Below, piece by piece: positions 1 through 6,926 of a DNA stretch of 11,748 nt; position 1 is the stretch's first letter; each line of letters opens with the position of its first letter. The notes below the pieces were generated by a model that searched no databases, was not told the DNA's origin, and was given only the letters and a program-made list of their open reading frames with translations. The position numbers were made by a program, and so were the translations under genes. Origin of the DNA: Stramonita haemastoma (lineage: Eukaryota > Mollusca > Gastropoda > Neogastropoda > Muricidae); NCBI GenBank assembly GCA_030674155.1, contig JASPKP010008286.1, forward strand, positions 1 through 11,748. Direction: 5' to 3'.

Positions 1-340
1 TGGGAAACTGGGGTAAGCGGCAAGGGGGCATTTCCCTTGTCAAATTTTTGCATTTCCCCCCCCTTTGGGGGAAAATAATTTAAAACGATTATATTCCTAT
101 TCGTTATCCTCGACTTTTAGAAATGTCATGGATAACTCCAAAACCATTTTCCCCCATCTCTTTTTTGGGGGTATTTTTATGCTTGCGAAATAAAAAAGAC
201 TTTAAAATAGACAGGGTACTTTCGAAATTTTTTTAAATTTTTTCCCTTTTCTGAACGTCAAGGATTTGGTTGTTGAATTTATACTATGACACCCCCGTTA
301 TTTTTGTGTCCCCTTATTTTGATTCCCTTTTTGTGTTTTT
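1..340. other. AT-rich unique sequence, no gene seen
   Basis: No open frame with gene-like composition and no RNA motif was found. The only local structure is a short C-run/G-run hairpin at about 52-76, where ATTTCCCCC faces GGGGGAAAAT. Homopolymers of 5-8 bases are frequent. Confidence 0.6.
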
Positions 341-342
341 TG

Positions 343-540
343 TGCGCGCGCGCGCGCGCGCGCGTTTTTGTGTGTGTGTGTGGTGTTGGTGTGTGTGGTC
401 GCGGCGTGTGTTGTTTTGTGTGTGTGTGGGGCGTGCGTGTTGTGTTGTGGTTGTGTGTGTGTGTGTGGGGGGGTTTTTTTGGGTGTGGTGTTTGGTGTGT
501 GTGTGTGGTGTGGGTGTGTGTTTTTTTGTGTGTGTGTGGT
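343..540. repeat. Compound GC then GT microsatellite
   Basis: An alternating GC run of about 22 bases (343-364) passes into interrupted GT repeats with G-runs up to about 540. Alternating purine-pyrimidine sequence, especially (GC)n and (GT)n, is established as prone to Z-DNA. Frames open across it encode only Cys/Val/Gly strings on one strand and Thr/His/Pro on the other, and several overlap, which is expected from the repeat rather than from a gene. Confidence 0.9.
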
Positions 541-746
541 TTTTTTTTTAATTTTTAAAACTATCAATTTTTACTGGTTCCTTGTGTGTTGTATAATGGG
601 GAAAAGCAAGCGCTTTGATTTTTTTTTTTGCAAGAAAAATAGTGCTTATCAATTTCCGAAAAAATTTAAAAAAAAAATTAAATAGATAAACAACGAAAAA
701 AAAAAACTAAAAAAATTACTATCTTTTTTTAAAATTTTCTCATTAT
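541..746. other. A/T-rich spacer, nothing recognised
   Basis: Runs of T and A surround a short mixed stretch near 560-660. No motif, RNA structure or credible frame was found. Confidence 0.55.
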
Positions 747-905
747 ACTAATACTACTACTACTACTACTATATCTACTACTAACTACTATATAATATAC
801 TACTGCTACTACTATACTACTACTATTTCTAATATACTATTTTCTACATATCTATACTACTACTACTTTTTACTATTTCTACTACTACTACTATTTCTCT
901 ACTTC
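747..905. repeat. ACT trinucleotide array, interrupted
   Basis: Repeats of ACT/CTA dominate, with interruptions such as ATAT and TTTCTA. It is the first of four adjacent trinucleotide arrays with different units. Frequent stop codons (TAC/ACT/CTA phases mixed with TAA and TAT) and shifting phase argue against coding. Confidence 0.9.
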
Positions 906-925
906 CCCACTTCTTCTGCTTTACT

Positions 926-962
926 GAGAAGAAGAAGAAAAAAAAAGAAGACGAAGAAAAAA
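926..962. repeat. GAA trinucleotide array
   Basis: Short purine-only GAA repeat with an A-run and one C interruption. It sits between the ACT array and the TTA array. Confidence 0.8.
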
Positions 963-1072
963 ATTTTTATTATTATTTTATTTTTTTTTGTTTTTGTTTT
1001 TTATTATTTTTTTTTTATATTATTTTTTATTATTATTATTATTAATTTTATTATTATCATCATCATCATCTC
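963..1072. repeat. TTA array ending in ATC repeats
   Basis: T-rich sequence with TTA/ATT repeats changes at about 1057 to four or five CAT/ATC units. The switch from ATT to ATC needs one base change, so it may be an internal slippage or mutation series. Confidence 0.85.
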
Positions 1073-1116
1073 ATGGTTTGGAGCAACAGTTCGTGCTCTG
1101 GTAATGTCAAAGAATC

Positions 1117-1157
1117 AAAAGTCTTAGTTATGTCAATAAAATTTATTGACGACTTTT
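1117..1157. repeat. Imperfect inverted repeat with AATAAA on both strands
   Basis: The core is perfect: arm GTCAATAAA (1132-1140), one central A, then TTTATTGAC (1142-1150). Outer arms AAAAGTC (1117-1123) and GACTTTT (1151-1157) also pair, with an 8-base bulge on the left side only. Because the arms contain AATAAA, a polyadenylation hexamer can be read on either strand. No flanking gene supports use as a real 3' end. Confidence 0.75.
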
Positions 1158-1357
1158 AATTTTTAAAGCCTACAAATTTTTTTTAATACAATACTTTTTT
1201 CAAACTTGTACAGATTTGTTTTTTTTTTTCGCTTGAACTTTCTGCTCCTTTTCCCTTTAATTCTTTTTTTTTTTTTAATCTTTTTTCTTCTTGGGGCCGT
1301 ATTGTCGGGGGGGGGAAATAAACTTTTCTTCCTGGCCTTGTCAATTTTTACTGAAGT
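1158..1357. other. T-rich spacer
   Basis: T-runs and one G-run (around 1306) precede the CT tract. No gene or RNA feature was seen. Confidence 0.5.
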
Positions 1358-1491
1358 CCCCTCTCTCTCTCCTTTTCTCTCTCTCTTCTGTTTCTTCTGT
1401 CTCTCTCTCTCTCTCCTCTCTCCCCTCTCTCTCTCTCTCCCTTTTCTCTTCTCTCTCTCTCTTCTCCCTCTTTTTCTTTTTTTTCTCTCCT

Positions 1492-1536
<45 letters not shown>

Positions 1537-1595
1537 CTCTCTCTCTCTCCCCTCTTCCTCTCTCTCTCTCTCCCCCCCCTCCCTTTTCCCTTTTT
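1358..1595. repeat. Polypyrimidine CT tract
   Basis: About 240 bases are nearly all C and T, mostly CT dinucleotides with TTT and CCC interruptions. Long mirror-symmetric polypyrimidine tracts can form triplex (H-DNA); that is known for the class and inferred here. Frames across it encode Ser/Leu/Pro on one strand and Arg/Glu on the other, so they are not genes. Confidence 0.92.
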
Positions 1596-1830
1596 CATTT
1601 GGAAACTTTTTTTTTTTTAACAAAAAAAACATAAAATAAACTGTTGCTGTAAAAGTCTGAAAAGGTTGTTGGGGGTTTTTTTTTTGTTGTTTTTTATTTG
1701 CCCCCCTAAGGGGATTCAATTGTAAAAACCCCTTTCCCTACTTGTTGCTTTGTGTACTTTGAAGTGACCCCTTTTCCCCCTTTCCTGTGATTATTCTTTC
1801 TTCCTGTCTTGTGTTCTGTCTGTTTTCTTC
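1596..1830. other. Spacer without recognised features
   Basis: Mixed T-rich sequence with several homopolymers of 6-11 bases. The one open frame on the minus strand is Thr/His-rich because of the adjoining GTG repeat. Nothing is supported here. Confidence 0.5.
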
Positions 1831-1893
1831 TGTCTGTCTGTCTGCCACATGTGTTGTGGTGGTGTGGGGTGTTGTGTGGTTGGTGCGTGGTGT
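1831..1893. repeat. TCTG then GTG-rich simple repeat
   Basis: Three or four TCTG units are followed by irregular GTG/TGG sequence. The TCTG unit recurs in the larger arrays near 3511-3900 and 10530-10655. Confidence 0.75.
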
Positions 1894-1938
1894 GTTCAAA
1901 TTATTTTTAAGTCTTTTCACAAAAATTTGATATTGACA

Positions 1939-1941
<3 letters not shown>

Positions 1942-2005
<64 letters not shown>

Positions 2006-2043
2006 AAAAGGGGAAGATTGGGGGGGGGGGGGGGGGGGGGGGG
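1942..2043. repeat. Poly(G), 63-base and 24-base runs
   Basis: An uninterrupted G run spans 1942-2004, followed by a short A/G interruption and a second run at 2020-2043. Such a run could form G-quadruplex, but it is also the typical shape of a sequencing or consensus artefact. The glycine open frame here is only the repeat translated. Confidence 0.85.
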
Positions 2044-2065
2044 AAGTAGGGGGTGTTGGTTTTAA

Positions 2066-2132
2066 AAAAAAAAGGGGGGTTTGTTAAAAAAAAAAAAAAT
2101 TTGCTAAGTAAAAAAAAAAAAAAAAAAAAAAT
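2066..2132. repeat. Poly(A) runs with G6 interruption
   Basis: A-runs of about 10, 13 and 21 bases are separated by short G/T segments. This could be a retroposon poly(A) remnant, but no body was recognised upstream because poly(G) abuts it. Confidence 0.7.
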
Positions 2133-2435
2133 AAAAAACAAACAACAACAAACCTTTTTGTCACTAACCTATTGAAACTACATACGTAAGAAAAAAGGGG
2201 AAATGATTTTTAACAATCTCTAACAAAAAACAGTAATTCCAAAAAAAAAAAGAACAAATTGTTTACTTAATTTCACATAAGAAAACACAAAAATACCCCC
2301 CCAAAAAAAGAAGGGGGAATACCCAACAAAAACGCGAAAAAAAGCTACAATCCAACATCTCCTAGCCCCACCCCCAAAAAACCCAAACAAAAAAAAAAAA
2401 CAGTAGAAATACAAATACCAAGTACAAGAAAAATA
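2133..2435. other. A-rich sequence, no gene
   Basis: Long A-runs separate short mixed words. The minus-strand open frame is a Phe/Gly/Trp string produced by A-runs and C-runs. No motif was identified. Confidence 0.5.
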
Positions 2436-2472
2436 CTCCCCCACCCCCCCACCCCCCACCCTTCCCCCCCCC

Positions 2473-2473
<1 letters not shown>
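2436..2473 (-). repeat. C-run cluster (G-quadruplex motif on minus strand)
   Basis: Runs of 5, 7, 6 and 10 C separated by one to three bases give, on the minus strand, four or more G-runs with very short loops. This meets the usual G-quadruplex pattern. It lies immediately before a 38-base poly(A) run. Confidence 0.7.
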
Positions 2474-2514
<41 letters not shown>

Positions 2515-2550
2515 CACAAACATGACCAAAAAAAAAAAAAAAAAAAAAAA
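2474..2550. repeat. Poly(A) runs of 38 and 23 bases
   Basis: A-runs at 2474-2511 and 2528-2550 are separated by 16 mixed bases. No retroposon body was recognised 5' of them: the upstream sequence is the C-run cluster. Confidence 0.85.
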
Positions 2551-3350
2551 TCCGAATAAGAGCACTTTAGAGTCCAAAGCAATCACAATAACAAACCAAT
2601 TGGACTATGAAATTCAACGATTTAAAAAAGTCATACTAAGTGTTGATTGTTAAAGTTTAGCTGATGGAAGAATTTACATCAAAAAAATATCCCTTTTAAG
2701 CTGCTGCTGTTAGTACATGATTTACTGTTATATTTTACCGATATTTGCAAAAAATTTTTCCAACATTTTTTGTTTAAACAATTCAATTTCCATCTAAAAA
2801 GCTAAGGAAACAATCTGCTTTGAACAAAAATAAAAATCACGTTCTCGTTTTTTAACAAAAAATCAAATTTACGTATTCTTTGGTGGCACCTAGACACCCG
2901 GCCTCATTTCCTCGCACTGAAATAACTTTTTTGTGATTTTATTAAATTGATAAACATCTTGAAGTGAAAATGGGAGTACTAAAATGTGAAACCTCTCAAT
3001 GAACCCTTTTTTGCTCCTTTCTTTCTAGATGTCCCTTTTTCATTTAAAAAAAACCATGTGGGTTGGAATCCAACAAAGGTTAGTTCCCGACCCCTTTAAA
3101 GATAAAAAACATAAATTAAAATGACAAATTTCAAAAAACGATTTCAGATCAACTTTTGTTTGCAAAGAATAATGGCATGAATTACAGATTTAGAATTACA
3201 CAAAACAAATCTGAAAGATTATTTTAGGAAAACTAACCAGAAAATTTAGGGCCTCAATATTGCTTTTAGTTCCGCGTAAATATCGAATATCTTTTCCAAG
3301 ATGAAATTGGTTTTCAGTTTTTAGATCTGGTATAAATAAGCAGCACCACA
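2551..3350. other. Longest unique AT-rich stretch; no gene supported
   Basis: About 800 bases lack arrays, and stop codons are frequent in every frame; no open frame of about 60 codons or more was found. It resembles ordinary animal intron or intergenic DNA. The only gene-like signal is a weak splice-site pair around a possible 50-base exon at 3029-3078, described separately. Homopolymers here are shorter than in the rest of the window. Confidence 0.5.
3029..3078 (+). other. Possible small exon between splice-like sites (weak)
   Basis: A pyrimidine-rich stretch ends in TTTCTTTCTAG at 3028, a good acceptor, and AAAG followed by GTTAGT at 3079-3084 is a fair donor. The 50 bases between are open in two frames. 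One reads DVPFSFKKNHVGWNPTK, which I do not recognise. GT and AG are common in such sequence and nothing nearby forms partner exons, so chance is the likelier explanation. Confidence 0.12.
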
Positions 3351-3371
3351 TTATTGTTTAATATGAGCGGC

Positions 3372-3482
3372 GTTTTGTGTGTGTGTTGCGATTTGTTGTG
3401 TGGTGTTTTGTTGTGTGTGTGTGTGTGTGTGGTGTGTGGTTTTGTGTGTGTGTGTGTTGTGGGGTTTGTGTTGTTGTGTGTG
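3372..3482. repeat. GT microsatellite, interrupted
   Basis: GT repeats with TTGT and GGTG interruptions. All three plus frames stay open and encode Cys/Val strings, an artefact of the repeat. Confidence 0.9.
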
Positions 3483-3510
3483 CTCCTACATGTTGCTGTC
3501 TGTTGTCTAC

Positions 3511-3700
3511 ATCTGTCTGTCTTTCTGTTTGTCTGTCTTTCTGTTTGTCTGTGTCTCTCTTGTTTGAGGGCGTCCTCTGTTCTCTCTCTGTTCTCTTCTG
3601 TCTCTCCTGTCTCTGTTCTCTCTCTGTCTTTCTTTCTGTCTCTGTCTGTCTGTTGTCTTCTGTCTTTGTTGTCTGTCTGCTGTCTTCTGCGTTGCTTCCT
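3511..3700. repeat. TCTG/TC compound repeat, part 1
   Basis: Repeats of TCTG with TTTC and CTCT interruptions. The minus strand is open for a long Arg/Glu/Asp/Thr protein-like string continuing to about 4226, but its composition follows exactly from CAGA and GAGA units and it is not a gene. Confidence 0.85.
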
Positions 3701-3705
3701 CTCTG

Positions 3706-3745
3706 AGTGTTATACTTTTTAACCTCGATATAAAAAAAAATAAAA
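3706..3745 (+). mobile_element. Probable truncated retroposon 3' tail (copy 1)
   Basis: GTGTTATAC, then AACCTCGATATAAAA and an A-rich end, match the 3' half of the tail family, best compared with the CCTCGATATAAAAGAATA block of the copy at 8027. The upstream GGATGAAAAAAGC block is missing, apparently overwritten by the TCTG array. A CT/TCTG array follows within about 15 bases. Confidence 0.5.
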
Positions 3746-3757
3746 ATTTTTTTTTTA

Positions 3758-3907
3758 TCTCTCCTCTTTCTTCCCCCCTCCCTCTTTCTCCCCCCTCTCT
3801 CTGTCGTCGTCTCTCTGTCTTGTTGTCTATCTGTCTGTCGTTGTCTTCTGTCTGTCTGTCTGTCTGTCTGTCTTCTGTCTGTCTGTCGTCTGTCTGTCTG
3901 TCTCTTT

Positions 3908-3939
<32 letters not shown>

Positions 3940-3969
3940 TTCTCTCTTTTTCTATCTTTTCCCCCTCTT

Positions 3970-4040
<71 letters not shown>
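3758..4040. repeat. CT and TCTG compound repeat, part 2
   Basis: CT-rich sequence passes into TCTG units at about 3825-3902 and then CT repeats up to 4040. It continues the array before the truncated retroposon tail, so the two parts may once have been continuous or may both derive from the tail's terminus. Open frames are composition artefacts. Confidence 0.9.
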
Positions 4041-4044
<4 letters not shown>

Positions 4045-4190
4045 CCATAATCAAAATTTTTTTTTATTGTGACTTTGATTTTGTCTTCGAAAGAGTGCAT
4101 TTTTTTTACTTTCAATATATGTCCTTTATTCTTGTGTGTTGTTGGTACTGCGTAAAGTCTTATTGTTAGTATATTTTCAACTTGATGTAT
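4041..4190. other. Unique spacer, possible degraded minus-strand tail at 4060-4110
   Basis: On the minus strand, AGTAAAAAAAATGCAC followed by TTCGAAGACAAAATCAAA loosely resembles the retroposon tail family. The middle block is not recognisable, so it is not called as a copy. No gene was seen. Confidence 0.3.
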
Positions 4191-4259
4191 CCCTGAAAAG
4201 GGCGGGGACTGGATGTAAAAAAGCACGCGGGGGTTTATCTATTATCCCGAATAAAAAAC
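4191..4259 (+). mobile_element. Retroposon 3' tail (copy 2)
   Basis: CCCTGAAAAGGGC leads into GGGGACTGGATGTAAAAAAGC, then GTTTATCTATTATCCCG and AATAAAAAACT. The blocks and their order match the copies at 8027, 9961 and, reversed, 8671. The element passes directly into a CCTTG pentanucleotide array. No upstream body or reverse transcriptase sequence was recognised, so only the 3' end is called. Confidence 0.75.
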
Positions 4260-4306
4260 TTTGCCTTGCCTTGCCTTGCCTTCCTTGCCTTGCCCTTGCC
4301 TTGTCT
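4260..4306. repeat. CCTTG pentanucleotide array
   Basis: About eight TTGCC units with a shortened unit (TTCC) and a lengthened one (TTGCCC). It begins exactly at the end of the retroposon tail. Confidence 0.92.
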
Positions 4307-4473
4307 TTCTTGAATTTTCCCACTATCACCTCTTTTTTTTATTCAAATCTACTTTTCTCTAAAATAATCAATATATCTTATAACATTGATGTTCGAGTTT
4401 TACATTATGTCTTTTTTAATATGCTTAAAATTTTTTTTCCTAAACAAAGGCTGATTTATCTATTTTTTTTCTA
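4307..4473. other. AT-rich spacer
   Basis: Mixed T-rich sequence between two retroposon tails. The open frame that crosses it also crosses the tail and the CCTTG array and has no recognisable domain. Confidence 0.5.
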
Positions 4474-4556
4474 CCCCGTAATCAGGGCAAAATCTGATGA
4501 AAAGGGTATCTAATTTAATGCTTATCTGTAACCTTGGGAAAATAAAGATTAAATCA
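4474..4556 (+). mobile_element. Retroposon 3' tail (copy 3, second subtype)
   Basis: CCCCGTAATCAGGGC precedes ATCTGATGAAAAGGG, then AATGCTTATCTGTAACC, TTGGGAAAATAAAGATT and AAATCATT. It is closest to the copy at 11545, which shares the upstream CCCTAAT..GGC block and the AAAGATT/GAAGATT end. A CA/CACGC array follows after about 15 bases. Confidence 0.7.
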
Positions 4557-4569
4557 TTCTCATCATCAC

Positions 4570-4690
4570 AAAACATACCACGCACCACGCACGCCACAAC
4601 ACCACTACATACCACGCACGCACGCACGCACACACGAAGCTACACACACACACACCACTCACGCAGCACATACACACACCCAAGAGATAA
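4570..4690. repeat. CA / CACGC compound microsatellite
   Basis: Irregular ACCACGC units give way to four CACG repeats (about 4613-4630) and then CA repeats. The CG steps inside a CA array suggest either growth from CACG or incomplete loss of CpG. Confidence 0.88.
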
Positions 4691-4732
4691 AGTATAGACC
4701 GAGACAAGCAAGAGACAGATACCAAGAAACCC

Positions 4733-5090
4733 ACTTAGCTAACCAACAACCAACAAAACCCAAACCCAAATTAACAACCCCAAACCAACCAACCAACCAA
4801 CCAACCAACTTAACCAACCAACTTAACAACAACCAAACTTCAACCAACTTACTAACCAACTTACCAACCAACTAAATTAACAAACCCCAACCCCAAACCC
4901 AAACCAACCAACCAACAACCCAAACCAAAAACAACCAACCAACCAACCAAAAAACCAACCAACCCAAACCAACCAACCAACCATCCCCTCCAACCAAAAC
5001 AACCAAAACCCAACCGCCAACTTAACAACCAAAAATTAACAACCAACCAACCAGCCAACCAACCAACCAACAGCCATCAGACCAAAAAAG
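4733..5090 (-). repeat. CCAA (minus-strand GGTT) tetranucleotide array
   Basis: About 350 bases are built from CCAA/AACC units with CTTAA, ACAA and AACCC interruptions. The minus strand is (GGTT)n with scattered GGG, and GGTTGG-type repeats are known to fold into two-tier G-quadruplexes. Minus-strand open frames encode Gly/Trp/Leu/Val strings only. It is not the animal telomere unit (TTAGGG), despite some AACCCA words. Confidence 0.92.
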
Positions 5091-5174
5091 ACCAACCACT
5101 CACTTGATTTCCGTAGATTGGGGAAACAGGAATAGTGCTGTATGTCATCCCATACCACAACGATACCCCCGACT

Positions 5175-5458
5175 GCTGTGTTGATACTTTTATTTGTGTT
5201 GTTGTTGTTTTTTGCTGCTGTTTTTTTTGCCTCTGTTGCTGCTGCTGCTTCGTGTTGTTGCGCTGCTGTCGTTGTTGTTGTTGTTGTTGCTGCTGTTATT
5301 GCTTCTGTGTGCTGCTTGTTGTTGCTGGATACTGTACTGGTGCTACTTTTGTTGTTGTTGCTGCTGCTGCTATTGTTACAGCTGCTATTACTTTTTTTGT
5401 TGTGCTTGTGTTTTTGCTTCTGTGCTGCTTTTTTTTTGTTTTTATGCTGCTATGGGGT
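5175..5458. repeat. GTT/GCT trinucleotide-rich region
   Basis: Imperfect TTG, CTG and GCT triplets dominate. All three plus frames are open for long stretches and encode poly-Cys, poly-Leu or poly-Val/Ala by frame, so the openness reflects the triplets. Weak versions of the downstream 35-bp unit may extend back to about 5303. Confidence 0.85.
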
Positions 5459-5775
5459 ACTTTCGTTTTTGTTGCTGCTGCGGGGTTTCTTTACTTTTGG
5501 TGCTGCGCCCTTTTTTTTCTACTACTATACTTCTTCGCGCGCCCTTTTGTTGAAATAAACTTCTGGTGTTGCTGTCCTTTTTTGCTACTTACTACTTCTG
5601 GTGCTGCGGGGCCCCTTTTGTTGCAAACACTTCTGGTGTTGCGCTCCTTTTGTTCTACTCCCCATTCTGTCCTGCTGTTTCTATGCTATGCTAAAACTTC
5701 TGTCGCTGCTGCTCCTTCTGTTGCTACTGTACTACTTCTGTCGCTGCTGCCCTTTGTTGTTGCTGCGCTGTTTTG
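5459..5775. repeat. Minisatellite, unit about 35 bp, nine imperfect copies
   Basis: The marker TTCTG, or a near form, recurs at 5461, 5495, 5530, 5561, 5596, 5631, 5665, 5698 and 5736, giving spacings of 34, 35, 31, 35, 35, 34, 33 and 38. A typical unit runs ACTTCTGGTGCTGC, then a G/C block, CCTTTTGTTG and CTACT. Because the unit length is not a multiple of three, the reading frame changes from copy to copy. This argues against the 223-codon open frame being a gene. Confidence 0.75.
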
Positions 5776-5929
5776 GGGAAACGCTATCAGTTGTCACCTG
5801 CACTGAAACACCCCGGGTTTGTCTCGTAGAACGTAGTGTACTGGCTGGCTGTTAGCCAGGCTAGCCTTTTTAATATCTCCTTTTTTTTTATAGCCCAATA
5901 CTGTGACTTTTTTTTTTTAACATATGGGT
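5776..5929. other. Short unique segment with a hairpin
   Basis: A stem CTGGCT / AGCCAG with loop GTT (5845-5859) is followed by GCTAGCC and T5. It could resemble a Pol III or Rho-independent terminator by shape, but no transcript unit ends here and the T-run is ordinary for this window. Confidence 0.45.
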
Positions 5930-6720
5930 TGGAAGGAAGAGGGGGGTGGGGTTGGGGGTTTTTGTGTGTTTGTGGGGTTTTTTTGGTGTGTGTTTGGGGG
6001 TGGGTGTTGTGTGTGTGTGTGTTTGGTTGTTTTGTGTTGGGGTGTGTGTGTGTGTGTGGTGTGTGTGTGTGTGTGTTTTGTGTGTGTGTGTGTTGTGTGT
6101 GGTGTTTTTGTGTGTGTGTGTTGTGTTGTGGTGTTGTTGGGTGTGTGTGTTTTGTTTTGTTTTGTGTGGTGTGGTTGTGTGTGGTGTTCGTTGTGTGGGG
6201 TGTGTTTTGTGTTTGGGGGTTGTGTGTGTATGTGTGTGTATGTGTGTGTGTGTGTGGTGTGTGTTTACACGTGCACCGCGTATGGTGGGTGGTGTGGTGA
6301 TGGTGGTGGGGGGTGGTGGTGTGTGGTGTACCGGGGGTTTTTTGCGCCGCGCCGCGCGCGCGCGCGTGTGGGGGTTCCCGTGTGTGGGGGTTTTGGTGTG
6401 TGGGGTTTTTGTGGGGTGGTGTGTGTGTGTGTGTTGTGTGGTAGGGGTGTCAGTGGTGGTTGGTGGGGGGTGGTGGTGGTGGTGGTTTTTGTTTTGTGTT
6501 GGGTTTGGGGTTTGTGTTGTGTTGTGTGTGTGGTGGTGGGGGGGGTTTGGGGGTGTGTGTGTATGTTTTACGTGTGAGTGTGCAGTTGTGTGCGGCGTGC
6601 GTGCGTGCGTCGTGGTGTGTGTGTGTGTGGTTTGTTGTGGTCTGTTGTTTTTGCTGTGTTCGGGGTGTGTGTGTTTATGTTTATATGTGTGATTGTGTTT
6701 ATTCTGTTATTTTTAGGGGG
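5930..6720. repeat. Large GT-rich compound array
   Basis: About 790 bases are GT repeats with GGTGG, TTTT and G-run interruptions. A CG-rich core lies at 6343-6367 and GCGTGCGTGC at about 6594-6612. All plus frames are open and encode Cys/Val/Gly/Trp strings. The many G-runs (GGGGG around 5941-6000 and 6300-6550) allow G-quadruplex folding. Confidence 0.9.
6343..6367. repeat. GC dinucleotide core inside the GT array
   Basis: GCGCCGCGCCGCGCGCGCGC-like alternation is embedded in GT repeats, like the (GC)n block at 343-364. Both show a CpG block directly next to a TpG block, as expected if deamination converts one into the other. Confidence 0.8.
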
Positions 6721-6750
6721 GTGTATGCGGCCGCTCAAATCCCCCCTTAC
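6713..6750. repeat. Strand-switch centre, GGGGGG - GCGGCCGC - CCCCCC
   Basis: G6 (6716-6721), five bases, the 8-bp palindrome GCGGCCGC (6727-6734), six bases, then C6 (6741-6746). GT repeats lie to the left and CA repeats to the right, so the whole is an imperfect inverted arrangement about this centre. Confidence 0.7.
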
Positions 6751-6755
6751 GAACA

Positions 6756-6809
6756 CAACACACACACACCACACCACACACAACACACACACCACACACA
6801 CAACCACAC

Positions 6810-6840
<31 letters not shown>

Positions 6841-6889
6841 CACCACACACTCACCACACACCACCCACAACACAAACACACATTCCCCC
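6756..6889. repeat. CA microsatellite
   Basis: CA repeats with ACC and CAAC interruptions, ending in a C12-type run at about 6887-6897. It is the reverse complement in composition of the GT array to its left. Confidence 0.9.
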
Positions 6890-6926
6890 CCCCCCCTCCA
6901 CAAAAAACCCCCTTTTTTAATTTTTT

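Noticed and set aside
1206..1719. Leu/Ser-rich plus frame and Arg/Glu-rich minus frame
   Set aside because: Both are the CT tract read on opposite strands.
2551..2580. GAATAAGAGCACTTT as a minus-strand retroposon tail
   Set aside because: Only the TGCTCTTATTC-like block is present; the GATGAAAA and ATAAAAGA blocks are absent.
3507..4226. 239-codon minus-strand open frame rich in Arg, Glu, Asp, Thr and Gln
   Set aside because: CAGA and GAGA repeats have no stop codon in any frame, and the composition follows the repeat exactly. It also runs through a retroposon tail.
4570..4690. CRISPR-like array of short repeats
   Set aside because: No constant repeat with unique spacers; it is a CA/CACGC microsatellite in eukaryotic DNA. 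The same applies to the 35-bp minisatellite, which lacks spacers.
4733..5090. Possible telomeric or interstitial telomere repeat
   Set aside because: The unit is CCAA, not CCCTAA or a known animal telomere variant; AACCC words are irregular.
5135..5806. 223-codon plus-strand frame that looks like a membrane protein (Leu, Val, Cys, Phe)
   Set aside because: Hydrophobicity comes from GTT, CTG and TGC triplets; overlapping frames are open too, and the 35-bp unit shifts frame between copies.
5836..6692. Overlapping Cys/Val/Gly frames of 154-248 codons
   Set aside because: GT repeat translated in three frames.
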